Origin: Heterobasidion occidentale
Lineage: Eukaryota > Basidiomycota > Agaricomycetes > Russulales > Bondarzewiaceae
Length of the DNA: 64,000 bases
Direction: 5' to 3'
NCBI GenBank assembly: GCA_039111635.1
Contig: JBCAQO010000003.1
Span: 744,001 to 808,000 of the forward strand
Position 1 is the first letter of the stretch. The number at the start of each line of letters is the position of its first letter. Below the pieces are notes generated by a model. That model did no database searches, was not told the origin of the DNA, and saw nothing but the letters and a program-made list of their open reading frames with translations. The translations under genes and the position numbers were made by a program. Shown piece by piece: positions 34,992-46,521 of the stretch.

Positions 34992-37900
34992 ATGCCCGAC
35001 GGCAGTGTTCGCCCCTCCTCCGACAAAAGCACATTCAAGACTCTCACCCGCGAACGAAATTTCAAACACCCGGCCTCCAGCAGTTCCACTGTTCCTATCC
35101 TCAATGAATTCGTTGCTCCTCATATAGAATCCTTCAACGCGCTTTTCGACGATTCTGGTTTACCATCAGGTGATGGTGACGGTCGTGGAATCCTGAGCCT
35201 GGCCATCAAGGATATTGGTGAGCGGGTCGTCTTTGACGGGAATGGTCAAATTGGGTCCGAGAGTGGTCCTAGTGGGTGGGGAAACCGTATGAGCAGTAAG
35301 TTGCCAGCTAAATTCAATCAATTTTTGACCCGCGGCGAACCCGTTCAAGTGTGGATCGAACAGGTTTCTATATCAAGGCCAATGGTACCCGACAAGGAAA
35401 GGCAGGCGACGGAACGTAAGGTCTTTCCTACTGAGGCAAGTTCTCACCTTTTTCTTTGAATATTGCGACCTACCATCCGGTGTCTCCCTGATAATGTTGA
35501 CGTTCGCGTCAACAAAAAAAATACTGCAGATTACAGAAACTCACTTACCAGATGCTTAATTCTAACCTCTTACATCGCTTTTAGGCTAGGGAACGTCTCA
35601 CCTCCTACCGTGGACGTATGACCGTCAAAATATGCTGGAAGGTCGACCAGCCTGGGCAGCCGGAGAAATCCATCATCAAAGAATGCGGCCTTGTGCCTAT
35701 CATGGTTCGGGTGAGCCATATCGACATCGAAAATCCAAGCTTTGACTGCGAGTGCTCAGCTTTAAATTTTCCATAGTCAGTCAGATGCAATGTCCGCTCC
35801 ATGTCATCCGCTGAGCTCGTCAAGCACCACGAGGAGCCCGAGGAATTTGGCGGTTACTTCGTTATTAACGGAAACGAGCGCCTTATTCGCTATCTTATCC
35901 TTCCTCGCCGAAATCATGTCATCGCCCTGACCCGACCTTCGTTCGTCAACCGAGGACCATCATACACACCTTATGCTGTTCAGATTCGATGTACGCGTGT
36001 TGACCAGACGAGCGTCACAAACACCCTACATTACCTCTCCAACGGCAGTGCCATGCTTCGATTCAGCTGGCGAAAACAAGAGTATGTCGTCCCCATCATG
36101 CTCATCCTCAAAGCCTTGGTGGGTGCGTCGGACAAAGAAATATTCGAGGGCGTCATGGTGCAGGACTATGACAACACCTTTTTGACGGACCGTGTGGAGC
36201 TTCTGCTGAGGAGCTATAAAATGTTTAGCTTGTACACCGGCGACCAATGTCTTGAATACTTGGGTGACAAATTTCGCGTAGTTCTCGGTCTACCTGAAGA
36301 CTGGACGAATCAAGCTGTCGGAGCATGGTTGGTAAAGAAGTTGGTTCTTGTACATCTGGAGGACCCTCGCGATAAGTTTAGAATGCTTCTGTAAGTTACT
36401 CCGTATAGAGAGTCACACATTCTTACTGACCTTTCAAAGGTTCATGTTGAGGAAGTTGTATGCTATCGTTTCCAAGACATGCTGCGTTGATAACCCTGAT
36501 TCTCCTCAACACCAAGAAGTTCTACTGCCCGGCCAGTTATATGGCATGATCATCAAAGAGAAACTTGAGGAGGCTTTGACCCAGATTCGAAATCAAATTG
36601 CTCTAGATGTGCGGAAACAAGAGTCCACAGTCGATTTCTTCAATGGTAAATAACAATTCTTTTCCTTGATCGCGCTCTCGGAGCCTAATGGATATCCCTC
36701 ATCTTGTAGATCGTTATTTCCACAAAGTTTTGTCACGCGTCAATTTCGATATTGGTGCCAAGATGTCCAACTTTTTGGCAACAGGTAACCTTGTTTCCCC
36801 GTCGGGTCTGGATCTTCAACAGGCCTCGGGCTTCACAATTGTAGCGGAAAAATTAAATTGGCATCGATACATCAGTCATTTCAGATGTATCCATCGTGGC
36901 GCTTTCTTCGCGGAGCTCAAAAACAACCACTGTCCGCAAGCTACTGCCTGAAGCTTGGGGTGCGTATCTTCATACCATAATGATGAACACGTGCTAACAC
37001 GATCTTGAACAGGCTTTCTTTGTCCCGTTCATACCCCAGATGGTTCGCCTTGCGGCCTCCTCAATCATCTTTCCCGAACATGTCGCATTGTCACTTCACC
37101 TCTTGCTGTAGCACACATTCCCGGCCTTCTTGTCGCGCATGGCATGACACAGGCATTCGCGCCGTCCGTGGACGGCAGTAAAAATCTTTGCGTTCAACTC
37201 GATGGCCGCGTCATTGGCTGGGCACGACCGTCTGTGGCAAAAAACCTCGCGACGAGTCTGCGAATATGGAAGACCGAGGGAAAGAACCAGGTTCCTTTAG
37301 ACCTAGAGATCGGGTTCGTGCCTACCTCCGAAGGCGGCCAGTACCCAGGCCTATTCTTGTTCGCGTCGCGATCGCGGATGATGCGCCCCGTCAAATTCCT
37401 GGCAAATGGAAGAGACGACCAAATTGGGTCGTTCGAACAGGTGTACATGGATATCGCGGTGACGCCTGAGGAGATCGAACCCTCGGTATCGACGCATGTC
37501 GAGCACGCTCCAACAAACTTCCTGTCGATATTGGCAAACATGACACCGTTCTCTGATTTCAACCAGGTATGCAGAACACTCCCGTGCCGCCGCCTCATTC
37601 ACAGATCTGCCTTTAGAGTCCTCGTAATATCTACCAGTGTCAGGTTCGTATCCCTTTCTGCTTATATGACGCAAATATTAAACGTTGCTTCCAGATGGGC
37701 AAACAAACGATGGGTACACCTTCAACGGCGCTAAAACATCGGACAGACAACAAGCTGTACCGATTGCAAAGTGGCCAGACACCGATAGTCCGTCCATCGC
37801 TTCACAACGAGTACGGGATGGACTCCTTCCCCAACGGCACAAACGCCGTCGTCGCCGTCATCTCATACACGGGGTACGACATGGAGGACGCCATGATCCT

Positions 37901-39597
37901 CAACAAGTCTGCTCACGAACGCGGGTTCGCGTATGGCACGGTGTACAAGTCACAGATCGTGGACCTCAAGGACCAAAAGGGCTCGTCGTCGCGGTCCTCT
38001 GGACCGCCGACGCTGCATTTCGGGCTTGGCTACGATATCCGAACGGATGGTGACCGGCAACATCCCTGTTGCCACTTCCTCGACAGCGACGGGCTCCCCT
38101 TCATCGGCACCCGCCTCTCGTCTGGGGATTACCTCGCTGCATACATCGACGACACCACCGCTCGCACGCGCTTCGTGAAGTACAAAGGCGACGAGGTCGC
38201 ATACGTCGACGAAGTCCGTCTGCTAGGTACCGCGTCTCCTCTTTCCTCCTGTCGCGTTTTCAAGGATTGATCTTACCCGTGCAGGGTCCGACGCGGGCGA
38301 CTCCGAGCTCCAAAAGATCCACATCACGCTGCGGATCACCCGCTCCCCCGTCATCGGCGACAAGTTCTCCTCGCGGCACGGTCAGAAGGGCGTGTGCTCG
38401 CAGAAGTGGCCCGCGGTCGACATGCCGTTCAGCGAGAGCGGGATCCAGCCGGACGTGATCATTAACCCGCACGCGTTCCCGAGTCGGATGACGATCGGGA
38501 TGCTGGTCGAGAGCATGGCGGGCAAGTCGGGCGCCATGCAGGGCCTCGCGCAGGACGCCACCCCATTCACGTGCGTCGCGCGCCACCGAGCGCCACCCGC
38601 CTCCGCCGTTTACTGACCGTCCGCGCCGCGCGCAGGTTTTCCGAGACGGACACCGCTATCGACTACTTCGGCAAGCAGCTGCTCGCGTCGGGGTACAACT
38701 ACTTTGGCAGCGAGCCGATGTACTCGGGCATCACCGGGCAGGAGTTCGCAGCGGACATCTACTTTGGCGTCGTGTACTACCAGCGCCTGCGGCACATGGT
38801 ACTCGACAAGTTCCAGGTGCGGACGACGGGCCCCGTCGACCCGCTCACGCGGCAGCCCGTCAAGGTGCGTCTCTCCTCTCCTCTCTCTCCCTTCCTCCGA
38901 CGCAACCATCGCTAACGCCACCCCTTCTCTCACTTTTCACATGCCCCCACGTGCTCCGCGACGTCCCCGTGACCGCGATCGTCCCGTGACCGCGTCTCCC
39001 TTCTCCCCTTCCCTCCTCTCCCCTACTTAGGGCCGCAAACGCGCGGGCGGCATCCGCTTCGGCGAGATGGAGCGCGACGCGCTCATCGCGCACGGCACCT
39101 CCTTCCTCCTCCAGGACCGCCTCATGAACTGCTCCGACTACTCCACCGCCTGGGTCTGCCGCACCTGCGGCAGCCTCATCTCCCTCGGCTACGACGACGT
39201 CAGCCTCGGCGAGGTCGTCGCCGCCGCCCCTGCACCCGCTGCCCATGCCGCCCACTCCGACGACGGTGGTGCTGGTGCGGGTGCGCGCGAGATGCGCTAC
39301 GCGGTGTCGGCGTCGACGTCGAGCCCGACCGCGGCCGGCGGCGAGTACTGCCGCGTGTGTCGCGCGGCGGCGGAAGAGGAGGACGAGCGGGAGCGCTGCG
39401 CGCTCGCGACGGGGCAGAACCCGGCGCGCGCGGGGCAGGCGGAGGTGCGCGTCGCGCTGCCGTCGGCGAACGTGCTCGGGAGCGGGCGCGCGCGTAAAGG
39501 CGGGGACCTCGACATCGTCGCCGTGCCGTACGTGTTCCGGTACCTGTGCGCGGAGCTCGCCTCGATGGGTATCGCGGTGTCTCTGTCGGTGCAGTAG
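34992..39597 (+). CDS. RPA135: RNA polymerase I second-largest subunit RPA135
   Basis: Eleven exons: 34992-35435, 35585-35710, 35777-36390, 36440-36645, 36710-36959, 37013-37566, 37617-37643 (27 nt, SPRNIYQCQ), 37695-38226, 38285-38570, 38636-38864 and 39031-39597, about 1277 residues. Diagnostic blocks match Pol I Rpa135: [97 protein letters not shown] and [19 protein letters not shown]. The C-terminal zinc ribbon has CRTC and CRVC pairs, separated by an Ala/Gly-rich insertion. With the largest subunit it forms the active cleft that transcribes 35S rDNA in the nucleolus. The first intron begins GC (GCAAGT). A run of five A at 36919-36923 is one base too long and breaks the frame before [14 protein letters not shown] 54-base in-frame segment at 35299-35352 looks like an optional intron. 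Confidence 0.95.
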
Positions 39598-39876
39598 GGC
39601 TGTGCAGCGGGACGCGCGCGCCATCAGTTGTTCTTGTAGCGTCTCATCTCCTCGCGTCGCATGTCCGTCAAGGGGTATAAAATAATCATTCCGATCGTGA
39701 TCTCCCATTATCCGAACATGCACTACGCGTGACAGTCCGTATCCGAGCCTCTACAAGAAAAATTCCAACCGCCGCACGCTCAAAAGTTCCGTGTTTATCA
39801 TGTAGGTAAGGCGTCCAAGCGCATCCCCGCGTTCCTAGCGCCTTGATCGCTGCGGACCGAACGGCCGCGCGGGACA

Positions 39877-40929
39877 TCAAGCGAGCGCGAATCCAGCGAG
39901 GGACGCCAACAGCGCCAGGAATAGGTCTACCGCGATCGAGTTCGCGCCGCTCGTGTTATTGGCGGTCGACGAGGGCTTGGCCGCAGAGCCGCTGCTAGAT
40001 CCGGAAGCGCCGGCGCTAGCGCCGGGCGCGGACGCTCCGGTCGGGTTGGCGAAGCCCATAACGCTACCGGTCAGAGGGCCCGGGGCGGCAGAGGCAGAGG
40101 CGCCGACGCCTACAAGGCCGCCCTCACCTTGCTGTACATCGGCGAAAATAAAATAGCGGTAGGTCAGACTTCAGGAGAGTTTCAAGACGGGGAGGTTAAC
40201 GGCTTACGCCGGGGGTGCCCGAGGAGGAGGCCGCCGCTTGCTGGAAGGCAGAAAAGGTGTTGCCGCTGGTGGGGGCATTGATGGCGCTGTGAGACGCGAA
40301 CAATTATCACAATGAGTTGAGGTGCGCAAAAATGCAGGAACAAGTCTTACCCGACCATGCCGGATTTGCAGTGCGGCTGGGGGACGAGCTGTTTGCAGAA
40401 AAACCACAACGCTGTGCATGGGCCGTTCGTAAGGCAGAGAGCATCAAAGACGTGTCGCGGGATACATACGCGTCGAGCCGTTCGTGATGGTGAGGTTCCA
40501 TGTCGGGATGTCGTCGGTCTGGCCCTGCGGGATGAACACCCATCCTGAGTCGAATCCGCCACTCAATGGCTGGCACGGGTTAGCGAACGAGCTCTGCGTG
40601 ATCGAGTGGTTCCCGGGGCTGCGTGGGCACCGCGTCAGTTCGCGCGCGCGGTCGAAAATAAAAAGCGAGCGAGGCTATATGCGCACTTTCCGGAGAACTC
40701 AAAGGTGATGACGGAGCCCTCGCTGGCGGTGATGTTGCTCGGGTTGAACTGGAAGAACCCCCCGGGCGAGTTGGCGTCGCCGCCGACTTGCACGGTGACC
40801 TGGTATGGAGTGCGCGTTCAGTGATGAGGCGCCGCGCGGGGTGAGGCGCGGACGGATGGAACTGACGGTTTGGTTTTGAGCGGCCACGAGGGCGGCGAGG
40901 GAGAGGAGCGAGAGAGCGGCGAAGCGCAT
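39877..40929 (-). CDS. Secreted GPI-anchored cupredoxin-like protein
   Basis: Six exons, 40929-40867, 40799-40687, 40618-40470, 40411-40351, 40286-40208 and 40131-39877, give 239 residues. MRFAALSLLSLAALVAAQ is a clear signal peptide. The domain that follows (VTVQVGGDANSPGGFFQFNP, FEFSGNPGNHSITQSSF, PLWFFCKQLVPQPHCKSGM) is a cupredoxin fold, with likely copper ligands in NHS, FFCKQ and PHC. The Ser/Gly/Ala-rich stalk and hydrophobic end (FLALLASLAGFALA) indicate GPI attachment. Proteins of this design are called extracellular serine-rich proteins in fungi and sit at the cell surface. Their roles are poorly defined, and copper binding by this one is inferred from ligand positions only. Confidence 0.85.
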
Positions 40930-41800
40930 GGTTTACTTGGCGTGGAGCGAAGAACGGGGTGAACGGGGGCGAACGAAGGGCGGGTTCTCAGGCGGGATCA
41001 AAGTGCACGGTGGATGGGAAGGTGCCCCCCTCCAGCTTAAATATGAGTGCAGACGAGCTGCGCATCGGCATGCGTCATCTATAAATGTGGGTGACAGGAT
41101 CGAGGATCCGTCGGGGAAGCGAATGAGGAGGGCGATGGCAGCAAGCGGTCCATCCGCTCTCACGCTCGCTGCTCTCTTGCCCCCCGAGCTCCCCGCATCA
41201 CCGGGCGGTGCACGTCGTGGGCACCTGAGAGGCCACCGTCCGTGAAATCCCACCCGCAAGCGGAAACCAGACACTCACACTAGGGAGGCGTGGACGCGGC
41301 GCAACAGACACATTGATCTACTGCACCCGGACACTCTGCGAGGGTTAGGGTCGCGTGCACACACTGCATGTCAGTGTCCGCGAGGTGACACTTGGGTCGC
41401 CCACTTACTCAGACGATCGCCATCGCTCGAATGCGGCCGTCGAAGCAACCCGAGCCGTTTGCGTCAGGCGACGTGAAACACGCCCATGTCAGCATGTTTC
41501 CAGAAACCCAGAAGTTGATTGCATAGTGTGAATGGATACTGAATACAAGTGCGTTTGCGTTGGGCTGCGTTATCATCGTAGACGATCAGATCAGATCAAC
41601 CTGTCGTCGCTCCTTCCTTCGCTCATCTCTCCCATCCTGAAACAAATCAGGAATCAGCAACACAGCCCGCTGATGACAGTAGAGTCAAAGTGAGTCAGAC
41701 ACGCACGCACCTCCCTCCACGCCTCACCACCCTCCGCGAATTTGCCTCACCACCACCACGAGCACACCCACCGCCCACAGCTCGCTCGCCCGCCCGCCTC
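40930..41800. other. Intergenic, about 870 bases
   Basis: Promoter side of the cupredoxin gene and 3' side of the thioesterase gene, both on the minus strand. No conserved ORF was seen. The stretch around 41280-41690 has no recognisable element. Confidence 0.5.
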
Positions 41801-42958
41801 TCACGGGGCGGCCACGACCTTCTTCAGCCACTCCTTCAGGTCCGCCAGCTCCTTGTCGTTCGCCGAGTGCCCGAGCCCGCTGTAAGAGTTGAACGCGATC
41901 CCGCGCAGCGCCGCCGCGTCCGCGCCCGCAAGCGTCGTCGCCGCGATCCCGACGTCAGTCTTGAGGAACTCGACCGAGTCCACGCCGAACTGGTACTTCA
42001 CGAGCGGGTCGTGCGTGCCGTGGCCCCAGAAGATCGGCATCGCGCGCGCGTGCTCCGTCGCCATCTGTCCGCCGCGGCAGTCAGTGCATGGACTAGCATG
42101 GACTACCATTAAATAGTAGTGCGACAGGGCGGCGCGGGTGGCGCGGGCCGGCCCGCGTCGGGAGGGCCGACTCACCGACTTGAATTTATGCCGGAGCGGG
42201 AGCCAGCCGCTGAGCGCGACGACGCCGGCGAGCCTGCGCTCGTTCGTGAGGCCGATGAGGACGCTCATCGCCGCCCCCTGGCTGAAGCCGCCGAGGAGGA
42301 TGCGCTCCGCGGGGATGCCGGCGTCGATCTCGGCCGTGATGAGCTGGTTGATGGAGCGCACGGTCCGCAGCATGCCTGCCTCGTCCTCCTCCGACATGAA
42401 GCCGAACTCGATGATGTCGAACCTGCGGGATCGGGCGGGGCGGGTGGGTTCCGGGCGTGGGACGAGGGGAGGGGGGACGCGACGCACCAGGAGGGCATTT
42501 CGAGATTCATGTTTGCGGTGACCTTGATGCTAGGTCTGCGTGACCGCGGTGGGACGTAAGACATCGACCATTGGATGAGCGGCAAGATTCACGGAAGAAG
42601 GCGGGCGGAAAGGGAACGGGAGGGAGGGCTCTATAAATACGGGGCTTGGGAGTTTCGTACTCACGAGTGGGGCAAGACCCATTTAACATGACGGAGGCCT
42701 GGATCCGTCTTGAACGAGTTGGCGACGGGGCTCCATCCATGGCCGGAGTCGCCCAAGCCCTGTAACGGGAAGCACGCGGCGAGGATGGATCAGTGCTTGT
42801 ACGGCACGCGATCACGCTGGATCTCCGCCCCCAGCGGATCATGGGGAGCGGAGCGGAAGGGTGGGGCGGGGAACACTGACATGGACGAAGATGACGGTCG
42901 CGGTGTGCTTTGCGGCGGGCTGGACGACGAGGGCGTCGAGGGGGGGCGGGGAAGCCAT
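41801..42958 (-). CDS. Acyl-protein thioesterase 1 (lysophospholipase family)
   Basis: Five exons, 42958-42881, 42759-42665, 42535-42488, 42422-42176 and 42064-41801, give 243 residues, the usual family size. It starts MASPPPLDALVVQPAAKHTA and shows the family signature VIFVHGLGDSGHGW. The alpha/beta-hydrolase triad is visible: Ser121 in GGFSQG, Asp175 in HGTHDPLV and His222 in SGLGHS. This family removes palmitate from cysteines of membrane-associated proteins such as Ras and G-alpha subunits in the cytosol and can also hydrolyse lysophospholipids. There is no signal peptide. All junctions are GT-AG and in phase with no errors. The gene is divergent from TRM10, with 422 bases between starts. 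Confidence 0.93.
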
Positions 42959-43380
42959 TGTGGAGAAAAGGCGGCGTGCACCGAGGGCGAGGAGGGCGCA
43001 GGGGAGCTTGAGACGCGGAATCAGGTGGGATCGGATGTAAATCGCGACAGATAAATAATGGAGGGAAAAGGCAGCGGGAGTCAGAGTCAGTGGACCGGAC
43101 CGTCGAGGCGGAGTGGGGAGGCGGAGGGCTCACGGACCGTCATCGAAAGCGTCAGCCGCGTCAGTCGAATCCTCGCCATCGCACATCAACAACGCCTTGC
43201 TCGTCCACCGGCTATCCATAGCCGGTTCCTCACCAAGCGTTAGTCAGCCGCGTTTGCCTGAAAAAAAGGTGCTAGATGTGCTCGGAAAAGAGGCTTTTGT
43301 CCGCTGCGGTCCCCCACAATCGTCATCTTATCGTCCGCGCAGTTCAGCTCCGCGATCCTCACCACTTGCATCGCACCGCG
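42959..43380. other. Shared upstream region of thioesterase and TRM10
   Basis: 422 bases between divergent start codons. No obvious TATA box in either direction. Nothing else was seen. Confidence 0.5.
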
Positions 43381-44745
43381 ATGGACCCAGCCCCGCCTCC
43401 AGTCCCCTCTCCTCCTCCGGCCCTCGAGCCCCAGCCCACCGCGTCCACATCCACATCGACCGAACACCCACCCCCCGCCTCCGCCCCCGCTCCTCCGCTC
43501 TCCAAAAACGCCCTCAAAAAAGCCCGCAAGGCCGAGCTCATCGCCGAGCGCAAGCTCGAGCGCCGCGCGCGCGAGCGCGAGAAGCGCAAGGAGAAGAAGC
43601 GCCAGCGCAGCGAGCGCATCGCCGCGGGCGAGGACGTCTCCGACGACGGCAGGTCCAAGAAGCGCGCCAAACTGAGCGCGCCCAAGGCCCCCTTCGGCGC
43701 GCGCGTCGTCGTGGACCTCGGCTTCGACGACAAGATGAGCGACAAGGTACGCCCGCCGCGGCGACCCGCGATCGGCGCGTGTGATCGGGCGTGATCTGAC
43801 TTTTTTTTTTTTGATTGTCGTCTTGTGAGCAGGAGGTCATCTCGCTGTGCTCGCAGCTGGCGTTCGCTTATAGCGCGAACCGGCGCTCGTCGACGCCTAT
43901 CAAGTCGCTGCTCTTCACGTCCCTCGACGGCCGGACGCGCGAGCGTCTCGAGAGCCTGAACGACGCGGGCTACAGGCGGTGGGCGGGCACCGAGTGGTGG
44001 AGCGAAAGCTACGAGCGGCTATGGCAGGAGAGCAAGGACACAGCGCCCGAGGCGGCGACGAGCGCGGAAGAAAGCTCGGGCTCGGCAGACGGCGCGGACG
44101 CGAAAGAGGGAGCGCAGGACACAAGGGCTGTGGCGCCGCAACAGAGCGTCGTGTACCTCACGGCCGACTCGCCTGAGGAGCTCGAGGAGCTCAAGGAAGG
44201 CGAGACGTACATCATCGGCGGCATATGCGACCACAACCGGTACAAGGTAAGACCCAAGCGTATCCACGCACTCATCATCTGTCACCACGTTCTCGCACCA
44301 CCAATGATGAACAATCTTGATATTTCACACAACCCATGACATTGAACCCGTCTTGATCCAATCCTTCCCTTTCCCGCAGAAGCTCTGCCTGAACAAAGCA
44401 AAAGCCTCGGGCGTCCGCGCGGCGCAGCTCCCCATCGGGCGCTACCTCGCGCACCTGCCCACGCGCAAGGTGCTCACGGTCAACCAGGTGTTCGAGATTC
44501 TCGTCAAGTGGGTGGAGACGCGGGACTGGGAGCAGGCGCTGTACGCCGTCATCCCGAAGCGCAAGTTCCAGAACGGGGGCGCGCAGGAGGCAGCGGACGG
44601 TGGCGGCGGCGGCGGCGACGACGACGACGAAAATGACGATGAGAATGAAAATGAGAACGGGGACGGGGGCGGGGAGGACACGAAAGGAGGGGACGGTGGG
44701 GACGAGGAGGCCGGAATCACGGGGGTGGTCTCTACTGCTGTATGA
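43381..44745 (+). CDS. TRM10: tRNA (guanine-9 N1) methyltransferase TRM10
   Basis: Three exons, 43381-43746, 43833-44246 and 44380-44745, give 381 residues. A Pro-rich start is followed by a strongly basic helix (KNALKKARKAELIAERKLER and on), typical of the Trm10 RNA-binding N-terminus. The SPOUT methyltransferase core follows: VVVDLGFDDKM, SLDGRTRERLESLNDAGYR, VVYLTADSPEELEELKEG, YIIGGICDHNRYK and ASGVRAAQLPIGRYL, ending in VLTVNQVFEILVKWVETRDW. Family members use S-adenosylmethionine to methylate N1 of G9 in cytosolic tRNAs. The core has an unusual acidic/Ser-rich insertion of about 40 residues (SKDTAPEAATSAEESSGS region). The C-terminus carries a long Gly/Asp/Glu/Asn run. Its stop is 30 bases from the end of the opposite-strand NDUFAF5-like gene. 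Confidence 0.93.
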
Positions 44746-44775
44746 CGATCGGAAGTACGCTAATCGTTCTGTACG

Positions 44776-46324
44776 TTACAAGATGTCTTGCAGGTTCGTC
44801 TTGCCCGTGCCTCGTTCCAGAGGTTTCGGCTGTGTGGGCGCGGGCTTCCATCCGATCTAGATTGACCAGAAAAAGGCCTGTGAGCTCATGCGCTCATGGA
44901 GGACCTAACGACAGCCTGCCTACCACATAGATGACCTGGAACGTCGCGGGTATACTGCCGTCTGGTTCTCCGTGGAGCTCTGGACGATGCTATTCAACGC
45001 TCGAACATTAAGAGCGTTTTGGTTGCTGGTTACCTTTGTATATAGCCGAGGCCGCAGCGAGGGTATCACGCCGGATGATGTGCCGTCTGCGCAAAACCGG
45101 CCATGAGAACACAGCGCGGGGGAAGTCGTGCGCGACACCACTCACCGCCCGAGGACGGCGTTGCTCTCGCCCATGTCTCTCAGGTCATCCATGAGCTCCC
45201 ACATGCTCGGGTAACCGGCTCGCACCTCGTCGACGTCGACGGTGAGAAGCGTGAAGCCCGCGCGGCCCATGAGGTTCGACATGTCGCGCGGGTCTGGTAG
45301 CGACGCGACAACGATGCGAAAGCGCAACAGTGAGCATCGCGACGAGGGGCCCACTGTCAGTGGGGCCGGGGGTGCAGGTGCAGGTGGGACCGCTTACCGG
45401 CCATCGGAGACACGTGCGGGGAGACGCCGCCCTCGCGATCGACCTCTGCGAGCTGCAGCGCCGTGCGCAGTTCGAAGAGCGTGTCGCCGCCGAAAAGCGC
45501 GCCCATGAAGACGCCGTCGGGCTTGAGGGCTTCTCGGATCTGCACGAGGACCCCTGGTGCAGCGGCGGCGCAGTGTGAGTGAAGGGTCGCCGCACGGGGG
45601 ATGTAAGAAGAGAGAAAGAGAGGGCACCTGGGAGGTCGTTGACCCAGTGGAGGCTGAGGCAGGAGACGATGGCGTCCTGTGAGTTGCGCGGGATGGACGC
45701 GAGGAGCTGCTCTTCGTCCACCTCGAGTCTCTCCACGGGCACTGACGGCTGGTTAGCTGCGGTCGTGAGGCGCGCTTGTATAAAGCGTACCTTCGAACTC
45801 GCCGTCTGGGTCCCTGTGAAGAGTCCGCGCTGCAAATACAGCGAGTGAGGCGACAGCGTCAGGAATGCAGAGCATAGCTCACGACTGAGGTCCAGCATCG
45901 TGATCTTGTCGGTCTGTTCAGGCTCCAGCAGCCTCGAAAAATGCCCGGGCCCGGAGCCGAGGTCCAGTATCGAGCTGAACTTCCGCTTGATATCCTATAC
46001 CACGTCCCCGAGTTGAGCAAGCGAGCAAGCCAACGCGCATGCATCCGCCGCAAGGGCGTCGGTCAGCAAGTGGAGCCCAGGACGTACCAGGAAGCGCTCG
46101 ATCATCCTGTCCGCCACCTCATCCCGCACATAGTCGACCGTCCTGCTCTGCTGCCCGTCTTCGCGCGCGGCGGCGCGGTCCTTCTGCAGGCGCTTTGCGT
46201 TCCGGTCGAAGACCTGGAAGGGGCCGACGGTGTTGGGATTGACGGGGGACGATGATGCGACGGAGGCTAGCAGGCGGACGCGCTGCGCGTGTGGTAGCGG
46301 GATGCGGGGGATGTTGCGCAGCAT
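44776..46324 (-). CDS. NDUFAF5: NDUFAF5-like complex I assembly methyltransferase
   Basis: Nine exons: 46324-46088, 45994-45883, 45829-45791 (39 nt), 45741-45628, 45553-45398, 45293-45146, 45086-45034, 44979-44924 and 44856-44776, all in phase. The N-terminus (MLRNIPRIPLPHAQRVRLLA) looks like a mitochondrial presequence. FQVFDRNAKRLQKDRAA and VDYVRDEVADRMIERF are family blocks. SAM-binding motif I is ILDLGSGPGHFSRLL, followed by VSCLSLHWVNDLPG, EALKPDGVFMGALFGGDTLF and SPMADPRDMSNLMGRAGF. The C-terminus IGWKPAPTQPKPLERGTG closes the match. The human orthologue hydroxylates an arginine of NDUFS7 during complex I assembly in the matrix; a similar role is inferred. No frame errors. The tail-to-tail neighbour is TRM10. 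Confidence 0.9.
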
Positions 46325-46521
46325 CGAGCCAGATTATTTGGGATGTCAATGCGCACCCGCGGACAGCGGTGAAGGAGATACTACGTACTGTAGCTGAGGG
46401 ACGCGTCCTGCCAGGCGCGTAATACGCGGGACGTAGCAATGTCACGTGGTGACTGTCACCTTCGTTGGGAGAGTTTCCCGCCTGCCATCGTCCATTCCTC
46501 CCGCCGCCTTCTCATCACCTT

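Larger units (their letters stand above)
29172..36765. repeat. Right copy of the 7.6-kb near-identical segment (right contig start)
   Basis: Matches 21472-29071 base for base apart from scattered small differences. Beyond 36765 the sequence is unique and completes the RPA135 gene, as expected for the continuing contig. Confidence 0.9.

Noticed and set aside
38860..39723. 287-residue minus-strand open frame
   Set aside because: Antisense to the conserved RPA135 C-terminal exon; Arg/Ala-rich GC artefact.
43801..43812. Poly-T tract as a Pol III terminator
   Set aside because: It lies inside a TRM10 intron and no tRNA-like or Pol III promoter sequence precedes it.
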